From Bradyrhizobium stylosanthis (GTDB taxonomy: Bacteria > Pseudomonadota > Alphaproteobacteria > Rhizobiales > Xanthobacteraceae): DNA of 64,000 bases. Positions 45,128 to 53,880 of the stretch are shown piece after piece (the stretch's first letter is position 1; the number at the start of each line of letters is the position of its first letter). Under the pieces are notes generated by a model, which was not told the origin of the DNA, did not search any database, and saw only the letters and a program-made list of their open reading frames with translations. The translations under genes and the position numbers were made by a program. The stretch is taken from NCBI RefSeq assembly GCF_001641335.1, contig NZ_LVEM01000003.1, forward strand, positions 446,686 through 510,685, given 5' to 3'.

Positions 45128-45643
45128 CTAGCCTCCCGCGGCAGCCGCGCGGCGCGGCAGCTTCCAGTCGGGGCGGATGAAGTGACAGGTGTAGCCGTCA
45201 GGATAGCGCTCGAGATAGTCCTGATGCTCGGGCTCGGCTTCCCAGAACTCGCCCGCGGGCGCGACCTCGGTGACGACCTTGCCGGGCCAAAGGTCGGAGG
45301 CCTCGACGTCGGCGATGGTGTCCTCGGCGATCCGCTTCTGCTCGTCGCTGGTGTAGAAGATCGCGGAGCGGTAGCTCGTGCCGCGATCGTTGCCCTGACG
45401 GTTGAGCGTCGTCGGATCATGAATCTGGAAGAAGAACTCCAGCATGGTGCGGAAGCTCGTCTTCGCGGGATTGAAGATGATCTCGATGGCCTCGGCGTGG
45501 CCCTCGTGATTGCGGTAGGTGGCGTTCTTCACGTGGCCGCCGGTGTAGCCGACGCGGGTCGAGATCACGCCCGGTTGCTTGCGGATGAGATCCTGCATGC
45601 CCCAGAAACAGCCCCCGGCCAAAACTGCACGCTCAGTCGTCAT
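45128..45643 (-). CDS. msrA: Peptide-methionine (S)-S-oxide reductase
   Basis: The 171-residue MsrA has the active-site GGCFWGMQ with catalytic Cys12, and the family segments GYTGGHVKNATYRNHEGHAEAIEI and DPTTLNRQGNDRGTSYRSAIFY. It reduces methionine-S-sulfoxide in proteins using thioredoxin. An upstream ATG at 45655 adds MEHQ, but GGAG precedes ATG 45643, so the shorter form is taken. It lies 30 bases after the cupin gene. Confidence 0.95.
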   Translation of the reverse strand: MTTERAVLAGGCFWGMQDLIRKQPGVISTRVGYTGGHVKNATYRNHEGHAEAIEIIFNPAKTSFRTMLEFFFQIHDPTTLNRQGNDRGTSYRSAIFYTSDEQKRIAEDTIADVEASDLWPGKVVTEVAPAGEFWEAEPEHQDYLERYPDGYTCHFIRPDWKLPRRAAAAGG

Positions 45644-45673
45644 CTGATGCTCCATTCGTTTTCGTCGCGATAG

Positions 45674-46114
45674 TCAGCTCTTGTCCGCATCCGGATGCAA
45701 GCGCGGATCGTCATGCGCGTCGTGATATTCGAGGCCCAGCGGGCCGATGGCGGAGACCTGCGTGACATATTCGCCGGATTTCGCCCAGTGAAAATGCCAG
45801 GTCTCGCCCGGCAGCACGATGACGCTGCCGGGCGGATAGGCCTTGACCTTGTCACCGTCGAACTGCTCGCCGAGCCCGATGTAGAAGACACCCGACATCA
45901 CCGTGTAGATGCGGTCCTCCGGATGCTTGTGCGGCATCAGCCTGGTGCCGCCGGGCACCTTCACCCGGACCACGTAAGGTCCGGGTTCGCTGGGGCGGCC
46001 GACCATCACGGCCAGCCGCGCACCCGGCGGAAAGGCGGGAAACGGCTGCCATGCGACGTCCTCGGGCAGGATGGCCCGAAACCTGTCTTCGTCCGGCTGA
46101 TGCTCTCGGGGCAT
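45674..46114 (-). CDS. Cupin-domain protein
   Basis: The 146-residue protein has cupin motif 1 (PGGTRLMPHKHPEDRIYTVMSGVFYIGLGEQ) with metal-binding His residues and motif 2 (PPGSVIVLPGETWHFHWAKSG). It is a small single-domain cupin, probably metal-binding, with unknown substrate. It lies 21 bases after osmC and before msrA, which suggests an oxidative-stress connection. Confidence 0.82.
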   Translation of the reverse strand: MPREHQPDEDRFRAILPEDVAWQPFPAFPPGARLAVMVGRPSEPGPYVVRVKVPGGTRLMPHKHPEDRIYTVMSGVFYIGLGEQFDGDKVKAYPPGSVIVLPGETWHFHWAKSGEYVTQVSAIGPLGLEYHDAHDDPRLHPDADKS

Positions 46115-46135
46115 GGCGGCGTTCCCTGTGCTGGC

Positions 46136-46558
46136 TCAGCCCAATTTGGCGTCGAGCGTGATCGTCGCGTTCAGCGCCTTGGATATCGGACAGTTCTTCT
46201 CGGCCTCGCCGGCGATCTTCGCAAAGCCGGCGTCGTCGAGGTTGGGCACCTTGGCGCGCAGGGTCAGCGCGGATTTGCTGATCTTGAAACCCTTGCCCTC
46301 GGGCTCGAGCGTGACGGCAGCTTCGGTCGACAGCTCGTCCGGCGTGAAGCCTGCCATCTGCAGGCCGAAGGCCAGCGCCATGGTAAAGCAGCCGGCATGG
46401 GCAGCGGCGATCAATTCCTCGGGATTGGTGCCCTTCTCGTTCTCGAAACGGGTCTTGAACGAATAGGGCGTCTGGGCCAGGACGCCGGACTCGCTCGACA
46501 GATGGCCCGTGCCATCGCGACCGGTGCCCTTCCAGACTGCTGTTGCCTTGCGGATCAT
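46136..46558 (-). CDS. OsmC-family peroxidase
   Basis: The 140-residue protein belongs to the OsmC/Ohr group: KGTNPEELIAAAHAGCFTMALAF with Cys57 and the resolving Cys123 in EKNCPISKALN. Members reduce organic hydroperoxides through these two Cys residues. It is the first gene of the operon with cupin, msrA and DUF1330. AAGGAGAACTAAG stands before the ATG. Confidence 0.92.
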   Translation of the reverse strand: MIRKATAVWKGTGRDGTGHLSSESGVLAQTPYSFKTRFENEKGTNPEELIAAAHAGCFTMALAFGLQMAGFTPDELSTEAAVTLEPEGKGFKISKSALTLRAKVPNLDDAGFAKIAGEAEKNCPISKALNATITLDAKLG

Positions 46559-46667
46559 CTTAGTTCTCCTTGTTTGATTTCAAGCACCGGCGCTCGGTAC
46601 CGGAGGAAAGCGACATTGGCGCGACCGCCTGTCGCCGTTCCAACCGGCCGATCGCCGCGGCGGTTCC

Positions 46668-46701
46668 TGACCTCCGTCCCGATGAATCGGAACGGAGGTC
46701 A
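46668..46701. terminator. Long hairpin between crotonase and osmC genes
   Basis: TGACCTCCGT (46668-46677) and ACGGAGGTCA (46692-46701) pair perfectly, and CCGAT/ATCGG extends the stem after a single mismatch. On the plus strand GATTTCTTGTCTTG follows. It lies downstream of the crotonase gene and probably separates it from the osmC operon. Confidence 0.5.
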
Positions 46702-46717
46702 GATTTCTTGTCTTGAC

Positions 46718-46762
46718 GCGTTTTCGTTCACGCGAACCGGTATCCGCTTCGCTCGAAAACGC
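46718..46762. repeat. Palindromic element ending at the crotonase stop
   Basis: GCGTTTTCG (46718-46726) and CGAAAACGC (46754-46762) frame GTTCACGCGAACCGGTATCC. From memory this element is widespread at 3' ends of Bradyrhizobium genes. The crotonase stop codon (46764-46766) directly follows it, so it sits in the 3' untranslated region. Confidence 0.6.
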
Positions 46763-46763
46763 T

Positions 46764-47612
46764 TTAGCTACCAATCTGTCCAACGTGGAAGCCGAGCCGG
46801 TTTTCGACATCGCCGGCACGGTGGAAGCCGCGCGCCATCAACGCCTTGATACGGGTCTGGCTCGCGGGGCGGCCGAGCGCGCCCAGGAACGCATCCCACT
46901 CCGGCTTGATCTCGGCATCCGGCGGCAGGCTCGCAACGTCGACGAGACGCTTGGTCTCGGCGATGGCTTCCTTATCGAACGAGGCGATGCGCATCGCGAG
47001 CGCCTCGACGAAGGCGTCGAGCTCGGCATCCGGCAGCGACCGGTTGACGTAACCATAGCGCTCGGCGAGATCGCCATGGATGTCGTCGGCGCTGAGCAGT
47101 ACTTCGAGCGCACGGCCGCGGCCCATCAGGCGCGGCAGCCGCGCCATCGGTCCGCCGCCGGGCACGAGACCGGCGCCGACCTCCCATTGCGACAGGATCG
47201 CCTTCTCGCGGCTGGCAAAGCGCATGTCGCTGGCGAGCGCGAGCTCGCTGCCAACGCCGGTTGCGCGGCCCCGGATTGAGGCGATGGAGACGACAGGCGC
47301 ACGGCTGAGGCGGACCAATGTGTCAGGCAGCGACTGCAGACCGGTCGGTCCCGGCGGGACCTTGAGAGAGTCTTCGAGCGGCGCGAGGAAGTCGTAATGC
47401 GTGATGAAGAAGCCTTCGACGGCGCTGTCGAACACGACGACCTTCACCTGCGGATCGGTTTCGATCGCCGTGACGACGTCGTTGAGCAGCGGAAGATGTT
47501 TTGGGCCGAAGATGTTCACCGGCGGCATGTCGAAAGTGACGCGCCAATAGGACGGCAGACGGCGTTCGAGACGGATGTCGCCGGCGGCGGAGTTGCGTTC
47601 TGGACGATTCAT
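46764..47612 (-). CDS. Enoyl-CoA hydratase/isomerase-family (crotonase) protein
   Basis: The 282-residue protein has the crotonase fold (VVVFDSAVEGFFITHYDFLAPL; VVSIASIRGRATGVGSELALASDMRFASREKAILSQWEVGAGLVPGGGPMARLPRLMGRGRALEVLLSADDI). Crotonases stabilise thioester enolates, but the substrate here is unknown and the usual catalytic Glu pair is not clear to me. AACAGGAGTGAAACC precedes ATG 47612; the frame upstream (to 47912) lies in the epoxide hydrolase gene. It lies 26 bases after that gene and is probably cotranscribed with it. Confidence 0.85.
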   Translation of the reverse strand: MNRPERNSAAGDIRLERRLPSYWRVTFDMPPVNIFGPKHLPLLNDVVTAIETDPQVKVVVFDSAVEGFFITHYDFLAPLEDSLKVPPGPTGLQSLPDTLVRLSRAPVVSIASIRGRATGVGSELALASDMRFASREKAILSQWEVGAGLVPGGGPMARLPRLMGRGRALEVLLSADDIHGDLAERYGYVNRSLPDAELDAFVEALAMRIASFDKEAIAETKRLVDVASLPPDAEIKPEWDAFLGALGRPASQTRIKALMARGFHRAGDVENRLGFHVGQIGS

Positions 47613-47638
47613 GGTTTCACTCCTGTTATGTGCTGGTT

Positions 47639-48952
47639 TCAGATCGACTGGCGCAGCGGGCGGAACGCGGTGCGCATCTCCGTCGAGAACAGCGCGGGCT
47701 GCTCCCAGGCGGCGAAGTGGCCGCCTCTGTCGAGGCGGTTGTAGTGCATCAACTTCGGATAGGCCTTCTCGGCCCAGCTCCGCGGCGCGGCATAGATCTC
47801 GTCGGGAAAGACGCTGACGGCGACCGGGATCTTCACGTGCTTCGGCGCGAAGAACACGAGCTTGTTCTCCCAATAGAGCCGCGCCGACGACACAGCGGTA
47901 TTGGTGAGCCAATAGAGCGTGATGTTGTCGACCACGTCGTCGCGCGACAGCCCTTCGGTCTTGCCGTCGAACACGCGCGCGATCATCGCGGCGCTGCGCG
48001 CGTCGTGATCGAGCATCCAGGACGCAAGGCCCGCCGGCGAGTCCACCAGGCCATAGAGCGTCTGCGGCCGGTTCGACATCTCGATCGCATAGCCGAGACC
48101 ATGCTTGTAGAAGTCGTCGAGCTGGTCGTAGGCGATCTTCTCGTCGCCCGAGAGGTTCGATGGCCGCGTCCCGCCGGGCTGAAGCGCCGTGGCGATGTCA
48201 TCGGGCACGGTCGCGGGCATGTTGGTGTGGATGCCGAGCAGCTCGGGCGGCGCGATCAGCGCCATCTGCTCGGTGACGGCATTGCCCCAGTCGCCGCCTT
48301 GCGCGACGTAGCGGTTGTAGCCGAGCCGCTTCATCAGCACGATCCAGGCGCGGGCGATGCGCTGGGGATCCCAGCCCAGCGCGGCGGGCTTGCCGGAGAA
48401 GCCGTGACCGGGAAGCGAGGGGATCACGAGATCGAACGCGTCGGCCGCCTTCGCGCCATGCGCGGTGGGATCGGTGAGCGGTCCGACGATCTTGATCTGC
48501 TCAATGATCGAGCCGGGCCAGCCGTGCGTGACGATCATCGGCAACGCGTTCTCATGGCGGGAACGCACGTGAATGAAATGGATGTCGATGCCGTCGATCT
48601 CGGTGACGAACTGCGGAAAGCTGTTCAGCCGCGCCTCAATCCTGCGCCAGTCGTAGTCGTTCTGCCAGTAGCGGACGAGTTGCTGCACGGTCGTGAGCTG
48701 TACGCCCTGCGACTGGTCGGCGACGATCTCGCGATCCGGCCAGCGCGTCGTCGCGAGGCGGCGGCGGAGATCGAGCAGATCTTCCTCGGGAACATTGACG
48801 CTGAACGGGCGGATCGCGCCGCTCGCAGCCGCCTTGGCCGGACGCAGCGGCAGCAGGCTGGATATGCTGGCGGCCACAGCCGTCATCGCGGCCTGGCCGA
48901 GCAATTGACGGCGGTCGGGGTTGAGGATGTCGGTGCGTGCTTGCGTGGTCAT
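47639..48952 (-). CDS. Epoxide hydrolase (EHN-type N-terminus), Tat-exported
   Basis: The 437-residue protein has a twin-arginine leader (DRRQLLGQAAMTAVAASISS) followed by the epoxide-hydrolase N-terminal domain (VPEEDLLDLRRRLATTRWPD; WRRIEARLNSFPQFVTEIDGIDIHFIH) and an alpha/beta hydrolase core with oxyanion motif HGWPGS, nucleophile Asp in GGDWG and catalytic His in GGHFAAWEQP. It would hydrolyse epoxides in the periplasm. GGGAG precedes ATG 48952. Three TAAC boxes spaced 10 bases apart lie 102-125 bases upstream. Confidence 0.9.
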   Translation of the reverse strand: MTTQARTDILNPDRRQLLGQAAMTAVAASISSLLPLRPAKAAASGAIRPFSVNVPEEDLLDLRRRLATTRWPDREIVADQSQGVQLTTVQQLVRYWQNDYDWRRIEARLNSFPQFVTEIDGIDIHFIHVRSRHENALPMIVTHGWPGSIIEQIKIVGPLTDPTAHGAKAADAFDLVIPSLPGHGFSGKPAALGWDPQRIARAWIVLMKRLGYNRYVAQGGDWGNAVTEQMALIAPPELLGIHTNMPATVPDDIATALQPGGTRPSNLSGDEKIAYDQLDDFYKHGLGYAIEMSNRPQTLYGLVDSPAGLASWMLDHDARSAAMIARVFDGKTEGLSRDDVVDNITLYWLTNTAVSSARLYWENKLVFFAPKHVKIPVAVSVFPDEIYAAPRSWAEKAYPKLMHYNRLDRGGHFAAWEQPALFSTEMRTAFRPLRQSI

Positions 48953-49053
48953 CGTGGGTCTCCCTTGCTTTGGCCTGTGCCGTTGTCCGCGTTCGAACCC
49001 GAAGCGTCGGTTCGTCGTGGAGGGAGATTGATGCAGACAACGGCAATTGGCTC

Positions 49054-49077
49054 GTTATGGCTTGTTAGGGCGCGTTA
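49054..49077 (-). promoter_or_regulatory. Triple 10-bp TAAC direct repeat upstream of the epoxide hydrolase
   Basis: On the minus strand TAAC starts at 49077, 49067 and 49057: CTAACGCGCCCTAACAAGCC then ATAACGAGCC. The last box, TAACGAG, is 102 bases from the start codon. Same arrangement as at 53808, 54632, 56519 and 60429. Candidate site for a winged-helix activator. Confidence 0.65.
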
Positions 49078-49198
49078 GCCGTTGCGAGTCCCGCGCGATT
49101 GCAATCAGCAGGCATGATCGTCGATGCGCGCGGTCCAACGCAGAACGGCGCGCGACGACCAGGTCATCGCGCGCCGAGGCTCAGGACATCAGGAATTT

Positions 49199-49888
49199 TC
49201 ACAACGGCAGCGTCTGGCCGGCCTGCTCGCGCACGATGTAGTCGGCGTACCAGTCCGCCCAGTTCTCGTCGTGACCGCCGGTCCGCTTCTCGTGCTCGCC
49301 ATGTGCCACTGAGGCGCGGCGCAGCGCTGCGGCAAGATCGGTCTGCGATGCGAATGTCGTGGCGTCCGCCTCGATGCGGCCGGGCAATCGCGTCGTGACT
49401 TCCTGGAACAGCCAACCATTGCCGTCGGGGTCGCTGAACGAGGCGAAGGAGCTGTAGCTGCCGCGCTTCGGATCGGCGCCGCCGGCCCGGACGCTGCCGA
49501 ACAGATACGGCTCATCGGGACCTGCGTGAACATCGCCGCCACCGTGGAACGGCTCGCTGACGGCAATGCCGCGGCCGAGCAGATCCTTTCGTGCGGCCTC
49601 CAGATCGGAGACGATCAGATACAGGCCGCGCGCCGAACCCGGCGCTGCCGCCGTGACGTTGCTGCCGAAGATCACCGAGCAGGCCGAACCCGGCGGCGTG
49701 AACTGGATCACGCGCCAGCCGTCACCCGAGGCAAAGTCGGCATCGAGCCGCCAGCCGAGGCGCGCATAGAACGTCTTGGCGCGGTCGACGTCGGACACCG
49801 GAATGACGACGACTTCGAGCTTGAGATCGACGCCGCGCGAGGCCGAAGGCTTCACCGCTGCGTCGCGATCGATTTCGAGTGTGGCCAT
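49199..49888 (-). CDS. VOC (glyoxalase/bleomycin-resistance) family protein with C-terminal extension
   Basis: The 229-residue protein has a VOC fold (LEVVVIPVSDVDRAKTFYARLGWRLDADF; VIQFTPPGSACSVIFG; GLYLIVSDLEAARKDLLGRGIAVSEPFH; SFASFSDPDGNGWLFQEVTTRLPG), followed by about 60 residues ending in GHDENWADWYADYIVREQAG. That extension recurs in several VOC proteins of soil bacteria. The activity is unknown; relatives include glyoxalases and ring-cleavage enzymes. GGGAGT precedes the ATG. It lies 35 bases after the histidine kinase gene on the same strand. Confidence 0.82.
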   Translation of the reverse strand: MATLEIDRDAAVKPSASRGVDLKLEVVVIPVSDVDRAKTFYARLGWRLDADFASGDGWRVIQFTPPGSACSVIFGSNVTAAAPGSARGLYLIVSDLEAARKDLLGRGIAVSEPFHGGGDVHAGPDEPYLFGSVRAGGADPKRGSYSSFASFSDPDGNGWLFQEVTTRLPGRIEADATTFASQTDLAAALRRASVAHGEHEKRTGGHDENWADWYADYIVREQAGQTLPL

Positions 49889-49923
49889 GTGAAACTCCCG
49901 TGCTGTGCGTTGCGGCTGTGATT

Positions 49924-50592
49924 TCAGGCGGTGGTTGGCATCACGATGCTCACTTGCGTGCCGCCCTGCCCGGCCTCGCCTTGCAGCCGCGCATGAATGC
50001 TGCGGGCAAGTCCTTCGAGGATGCGGCTGCCGGTGCCCTGGAGCGGGCCGGTCGCGCCGATGCCGTTGTCGGCGACCGTGCAGACCCAGGCGCCGTCGCG
50101 GCGCGCGACGTCGACGCGGATCAGTGCGCCCTTCTTGTTCGGGAAGGCATGCTTCGCCGCGTTCGTGACCAGCTCCGTCAGCATCAGCGCGAGCCTGTGA
50201 CATTGCGATGCCGGCAGCGTGCCGCTCTCGATCGCGGCTTCGCAGCGGATCCCGGCCGGCTCCAGCACGGCCTCCGAGATCGCGCCGCACAGATTTTCGA
50301 AGAAGGGCGCGACCGCGACCGGCGCCGGATCGTCGTTGTCCGACAGCAGCTGATAGAGCCTGCCGAAGGCGACGATGCGGCGCTCGAACCGGTCCACTGC
50401 CTGCGAGACGTCACTGGTGCCCGCCCGCGTAAAGTCGCGGCGGACTGACGCCCCCAGCAGCGTCAGTGTGTTCTTCATGCGGTGATGGGATTCCCGCAGC
50501 ACGAGCTCCCAATCACCCGACTGATCGTCGAGACCTGCGATGAACTGAGATCGAACGGCACTGCCGTTCGGCATGGAGCCGATGGCGGACAT
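49924..50592 (-). CDS. HisKA_2/HWE-type sensor histidine kinase, sensor domain absent
   Basis: The 222-residue protein has the H-box ESHHRMKNTLTLLGASVRR of the HisKA_2 family, then a GHKL ATPase (LALMLTELVTNAAKHAFPNKKGA; VADNGIGATG; GTGSRILEGLARSIHARLQG). There is hardly any N-terminal sensor: only about 28 residues precede the H-box, so it probably depends on a partner protein or is a soluble kinase. No response regulator is adjacent. GGGAGG precedes the ATG. It is likely cotranscribed with the VOC gene. Confidence 0.87.
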   Translation of the reverse strand: MSAIGSMPNGSAVRSQFIAGLDDQSGDWELVLRESHHRMKNTLTLLGASVRRDFTRAGTSDVSQAVDRFERRIVAFGRLYQLLSDNDDPAPVAVAPFFENLCGAISEAVLEPAGIRCEAAIESGTLPASQCHRLALMLTELVTNAAKHAFPNKKGALIRVDVARRDGAWVCTVADNGIGATGPLQGTGSRILEGLARSIHARLQGEAGQGGTQVSIVMPTTA

Positions 50593-50918
50593 GACAGCCT
50601 CCCGTTGGAATATGACCTAACTCGAGCCCTATACTGGCTGCGTCGCGCCGGTTCCGCCCGTTAGACGTTGCAAGATTTTGTTATGATCGCGCCACGCAGC
50701 CTGCGCGGCAGAGCCTGTCGATGCGACGGTCAAGCACACTGACGAATTGTCGCGGCCGCGTGACAAGCTGTTCGCGTTTAAGCAAAATTTGCGAGGGTTA
50801 CTCCCCCTGATGCGCCGCGCGCGTCACCCGATTTCGCCACTTTCGATTAGTTTACTCACACTCGCGTTCTGCTAGACCAAGCATAGACAGCAGCCTTTGC
50901 CATCGGAGCCATTGGCCC
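50593..50918. other. Intergenic region between histidine kinase and STAND regulator 2
   Basis: This 326-base divergent region contains no gene. It holds two TAAC boxes 20 bases apart on the minus strand (at 50683 and 50663), a C+G-rich inverted sequence near 50745-50766 (TTGTCGCGG/CCGCGTGACAA with one bulge) and the conserved promoter element at 50849-50879. Confidence 0.6.
50849..50879 (+). promoter_or_regulatory. Conserved promoter element upstream of STAND regulator 2
   Basis: AGTTTACT (50849-50856), CGTTCTG (50865-50871) and TAGAC (50873-50877) match 37270-37300 in sequence and spacing. It is 40 bases before the GTG start. TTTACT and TGCTAGACC fit -35 and extended -10 boxes. Confidence 0.6.
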
Positions 50919-53762
50919 GTGCCGGACACCAGCGACCAGGATTCGGCCATTTCCTTCGGGCCATTCCGGCTGTTTGCAAAGTCGCGGCTGCTGGAGAAGG
51001 ACGGCGCTCCGCTCCACCTCGGCGGACGCGCGCTCGACATCCTGATTTTTCTCGCCGAGCGCGCCGGCGAGGTCGTGGACAAGCGGGAGTTGATCAAGCG
51101 GGTGTGGTCCGACGTCAACGTCGACGAAGGCAGCCTGCGCTTCCACATCACGACCCTGCGCAAGGCACTCGGCGACGCCGGAGAAGCCTCGCGCTACGTC
51201 GTCAACGTGCCCGGACGCGGCTATTGCTTCGCTGCCCCGCTGCTCCGCGCGGCCGTCGCGCAGAGCCGGACCGTCGCGCCTGTGGCTTCGCCGCACGCAC
51301 TGCCCTCGCCGCTGGCGCGCATGATCGGGCGGGACGACGCCGTCGAGAAGATCGCCGCCGAGCTCGCCCAGCATCGCTTCGTCACCATCGTCGGCCCCGG
51401 CGGGATCGGCAAGACCTCGGTCGCGCTTGCCGTCGCGCATCGCGAGCTGGGGGCCTTCGGCGGCCAGGTTTGGTTCGTCGATTTCGGCGCGCTGACGGAT
51501 GCACGGCTGATTCCTGGAACCATCGCGGCCGCCCTCGGCCTGACCGTGAATTCCGAGGACCCGATCCCGGGCCTGCTGACGTTCCTGCGCAGCCGGCGGA
51601 CGCTGCTGGTGTTCGACAGTTGCGAGCACATCCTCGACGACCTCGCCCCACTGGCCGAGCGCATCGTCCAGGAGGCAAGCGCGCTGCATGTCCTGGCCAC
51701 CAGCCGTGAATCCTTCCGCACCGAAGGTGAGCGCGTCCACCGGCTGTTTCCGCTGGACTGCCCGCCGGAGCGCGACGGCCTCGGCATTGCCGACATCCTT
51801 GCTTATCCCGCAAGCCAGCTCTTCGTGGAACGCATTGCCGAGAGCCTCGGCGATTTCGAGCTCAGCGAGGAGGATGCACCGCTCGTCGCCGAGATCTGCC
51901 GGCGGCTGGACGGCATCGCGCTGGCGATCGAGCTCGCGGCCGGCCGCGTCAACGCCTATGGCATCGCCGGAACCGCATCGCTGCTCGACAATCGCTTCTC
52001 GCTGCTGTGGCGGGGCCGGCGCACCGCCATCCCGCGGCACCAGACCCTGAGCGCCGCACTCGCCTGGAGCTACGATCTGCTGCCAGCAGCCGAAAGCGCG
52101 ACGCTGCGCGGATTGTCGGTGTTCGTCGGGCCGTTCACCCTGGAAGCCGCGCTCGCGGTCGCATCCAGCCAGGGCATCGGCGAATCCGAGGCGGTCGAGG
52201 CGATCTCGAACCTGCTCTCCAAATCGCTGATCGCGACCTCGCCGGCGGAGCGGCGGCTGCGCTATCGCCTGCTCGACACCACCCGCGCCTTCGCCGGCGG
52301 CAAGCTCGCCGAGCACGGCGAAGCGCCCCGCGTCGCGCGCGCGCATGCCGAATATTTCCGCGATCTGCTGCGCGACATCGCGCTCAAATCCTCAGGCCTG
52401 CAGAGCGCGGGCGGCTTCCTGCCCTATGGCGACCATCTGCCCAATGTCCGGGCCGCGCTGAGCTGGAGCTTCTCGGACGGCGGGGACCGGACGCTCGGTG
52501 TCGATCTCGCAGCCTCGGCCGCGCAGTTCTTCCTCGAGCTGACACTGCTGACGGAGTGCCTGCGCTGGACGCAGCAGGCGCTGGCTGCCTCCGATACGGG
52601 CACGCTGGACAGCCGCCAGGAAATGACGCTGCAGGCCGCGCTCGGCGTCTCCGTGATGTTCACGCAAGGCAATACGGAGGCCGTTCGCGCCGCGTTCACG
52701 CGCAGCCTCCAGCTGGCCCGCGAGCTCGAGGACCTGCACTGGCAGCTCTGGCTGCTGCGCGGCCTGCACATCTATTTGACCAGGGTCGGAGATTTCCACG
52801 GCGCGCTTGGAACCGGCGCAGACGGCGAAAGCGTCGCACGCAAGCTGAACGATCCCGCGGCTGCGCTGAACGTGGAGTGGATGCTGGGCGTCGCCCATCA
52901 CCTGATCGGCAACCAGAACAAGGCCGTGCGGTTCTGCGAGAGCGCGATGGTGCACAATCCCGGCTCGCAGCGGCTGAACATCGGGCATCTCGGCTATGAC
53001 GACCGCATCGTCGCGCTGGTGGCGCTGGCGCGCGGGCTCTGGCTCACCGGCCGGCCCGATCGCGCGATCGAGGCGGCCAGATACACGGTGCGCGAGGCCG
53101 AGCAGCTCGAACAGCCGCTCACGCTCGGCATTTCCCTGATCTGGACCATCTACGTGTTCCTCTGGGTCGGCGACTGGGCCAATGCCGAGATCCTGATCGA
53201 GCGGCTGATCGATCATTCGGCGCGGCACTTCCTCGGCCCGTATCACGCCGTCGGAATCGGCCAGAAGGGCGAGCTGATGCTGCGCCGCGGCGACCTCGCC
53301 GGCGGGATCGAGCATCTTCGCCGCAGCCAGGCCACGCTCTATGCGACGCGTCACCGGATCATGACGACGGTGTTTGCGACGGCGCTCGCGGAAGGGCTCG
53401 TGGCGCAGAACCAGCCCGCCGACGCCCTGCGCATGATCGACGAGGCGATCGCGGAGGTCCCCGACCACGGCGAGTCCTTCGACATGCCGGAGATGCTGAG
53501 GGTCAAGGGCGACATCCTGGCCCGGTCTGGACATGCGTCCGAGGCAGAAAGCTGGCTGCGCAAATCGCTCGACCTGTCGCGGCGGCAGAGCGCGCTTGGC
53601 TGGGAATTGCGGGGTGCGATCAGCCTCGGCCGGGTCTGGCAGCAGGCCGGACGACGGGACGACGCACGCACGCTGCTCGCTCCGCTCGTCGCACGCTATC
53701 AGGAAGGCCTCAAGACCCGCGATCTCGTGACTGCCAGGGAGCTGCTCGGCACGCTGAATTGA
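50919..53762 (+). CDS. Winged-helix/STAND ATPase/TPR transcriptional regulator 2
   Basis: The 947-residue protein is a close paralogue of regulator 1, with the same order: winged helix (AISFGPFRLFAKSRLLEKDG to VPGRGYCFAAP), STAND ATPase with Walker A GPGGIGKT at 159-166, Walker B LLVFDSCEH, RGRRTAIPRHQTL, then TPR-like helices. In such proteins ATP binding and a ligand or partner sensed by the TPR half control the DNA-binding domain. GTG 50919 is the only convenient start. Downstream genes on the same strand begin 118 bases later, with TAAC repeats in the gap, so it may control them. Confidence 0.88.
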   Translation: MPDTSDQDSAISFGPFRLFAKSRLLEKDGAPLHLGGRALDILIFLAERAGEVVDKRELIKRVWSDVNVDEGSLRFHITTLRKALGDAGEASRYVVNVPGRGYCFAAPLLRAAVAQSRTVAPVASPHALPSPLARMIGRDDAVEKIAAELAQHRFVTIVGPGGIGKTSVALAVAHRELGAFGGQVWFVDFGALTDARLIPGTIAAALGLTVNSEDPIPGLLTFLRSRRTLLVFDSCEHILDDLAPLAERIVQEASALHVLATSRESFRTEGERVHRLFPLDCPPERDGLGIADILAYPASQLFVERIAESLGDFELSEEDAPLVAEICRRLDGIALAIELAAGRVNAYGIAGTASLLDNRFSLLWRGRRTAIPRHQTLSAALAWSYDLLPAAESATLRGLSVFVGPFTLEAALAVASSQGIGESEAVEAISNLLSKSLIATSPAERRLRYRLLDTTRAFAGGKLAEHGEAPRVARAHAEYFRDLLRDIALKSSGLQSAGGFLPYGDHLPNVRAALSWSFSDGGDRTLGVDLAASAAQFFLELTLLTECLRWTQQALAASDTGTLDSRQEMTLQAALGVSVMFTQGNTEAVRAAFTRSLQLARELEDLHWQLWLLRGLHIYLTRVGDFHGALGTGADGESVARKLNDPAAALNVEWMLGVAHHLIGNQNKAVRFCESAMVHNPGSQRLNIGHLGYDDRIVALVALARGLWLTGRPDRAIEAARYTVREAEQLEQPLTLGISLIWTIYVFLWVGDWANAEILIERLIDHSARHFLGPYHAVGIGQKGELMLRRGDLAGGIEHLRRSQATLYATRHRIMTTVFATALAEGLVAQNQPADALRMIDEAIAEVPDHGESFDMPEMLRVKGDILARSGHASEAESWLRKSLDLSRRQSALGWELRGAISLGRVWQQAGRRDDARTLLAPLVARYQEGLKTRDLVTARELLGTLN

Positions 53763-53807
53763 CAGCGTGTTCAACGAGATACCGCCAAAATTCCTGCTCG
53801 CAACTCC

Positions 53808-53821
53808 TAACAACTTCTAAC
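53808..53821 (+). promoter_or_regulatory. TAAC direct repeat (10-bp period) upstream of unknown gene A
   Basis: TAACAACTTCTAAC has the two boxes at 53808 and 53818, one helical turn apart. The second box is 63 bases before the start at 53881, almost the same distance as in the paralogue at 56593 (64 bases). Confidence 0.65.
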
Positions 53822-53880
53822 ATGCCAAGCCGCCTGCGCCCCGCCATGGTGATGGCGCTCCAAGGTGGATTTGGCGGGAC

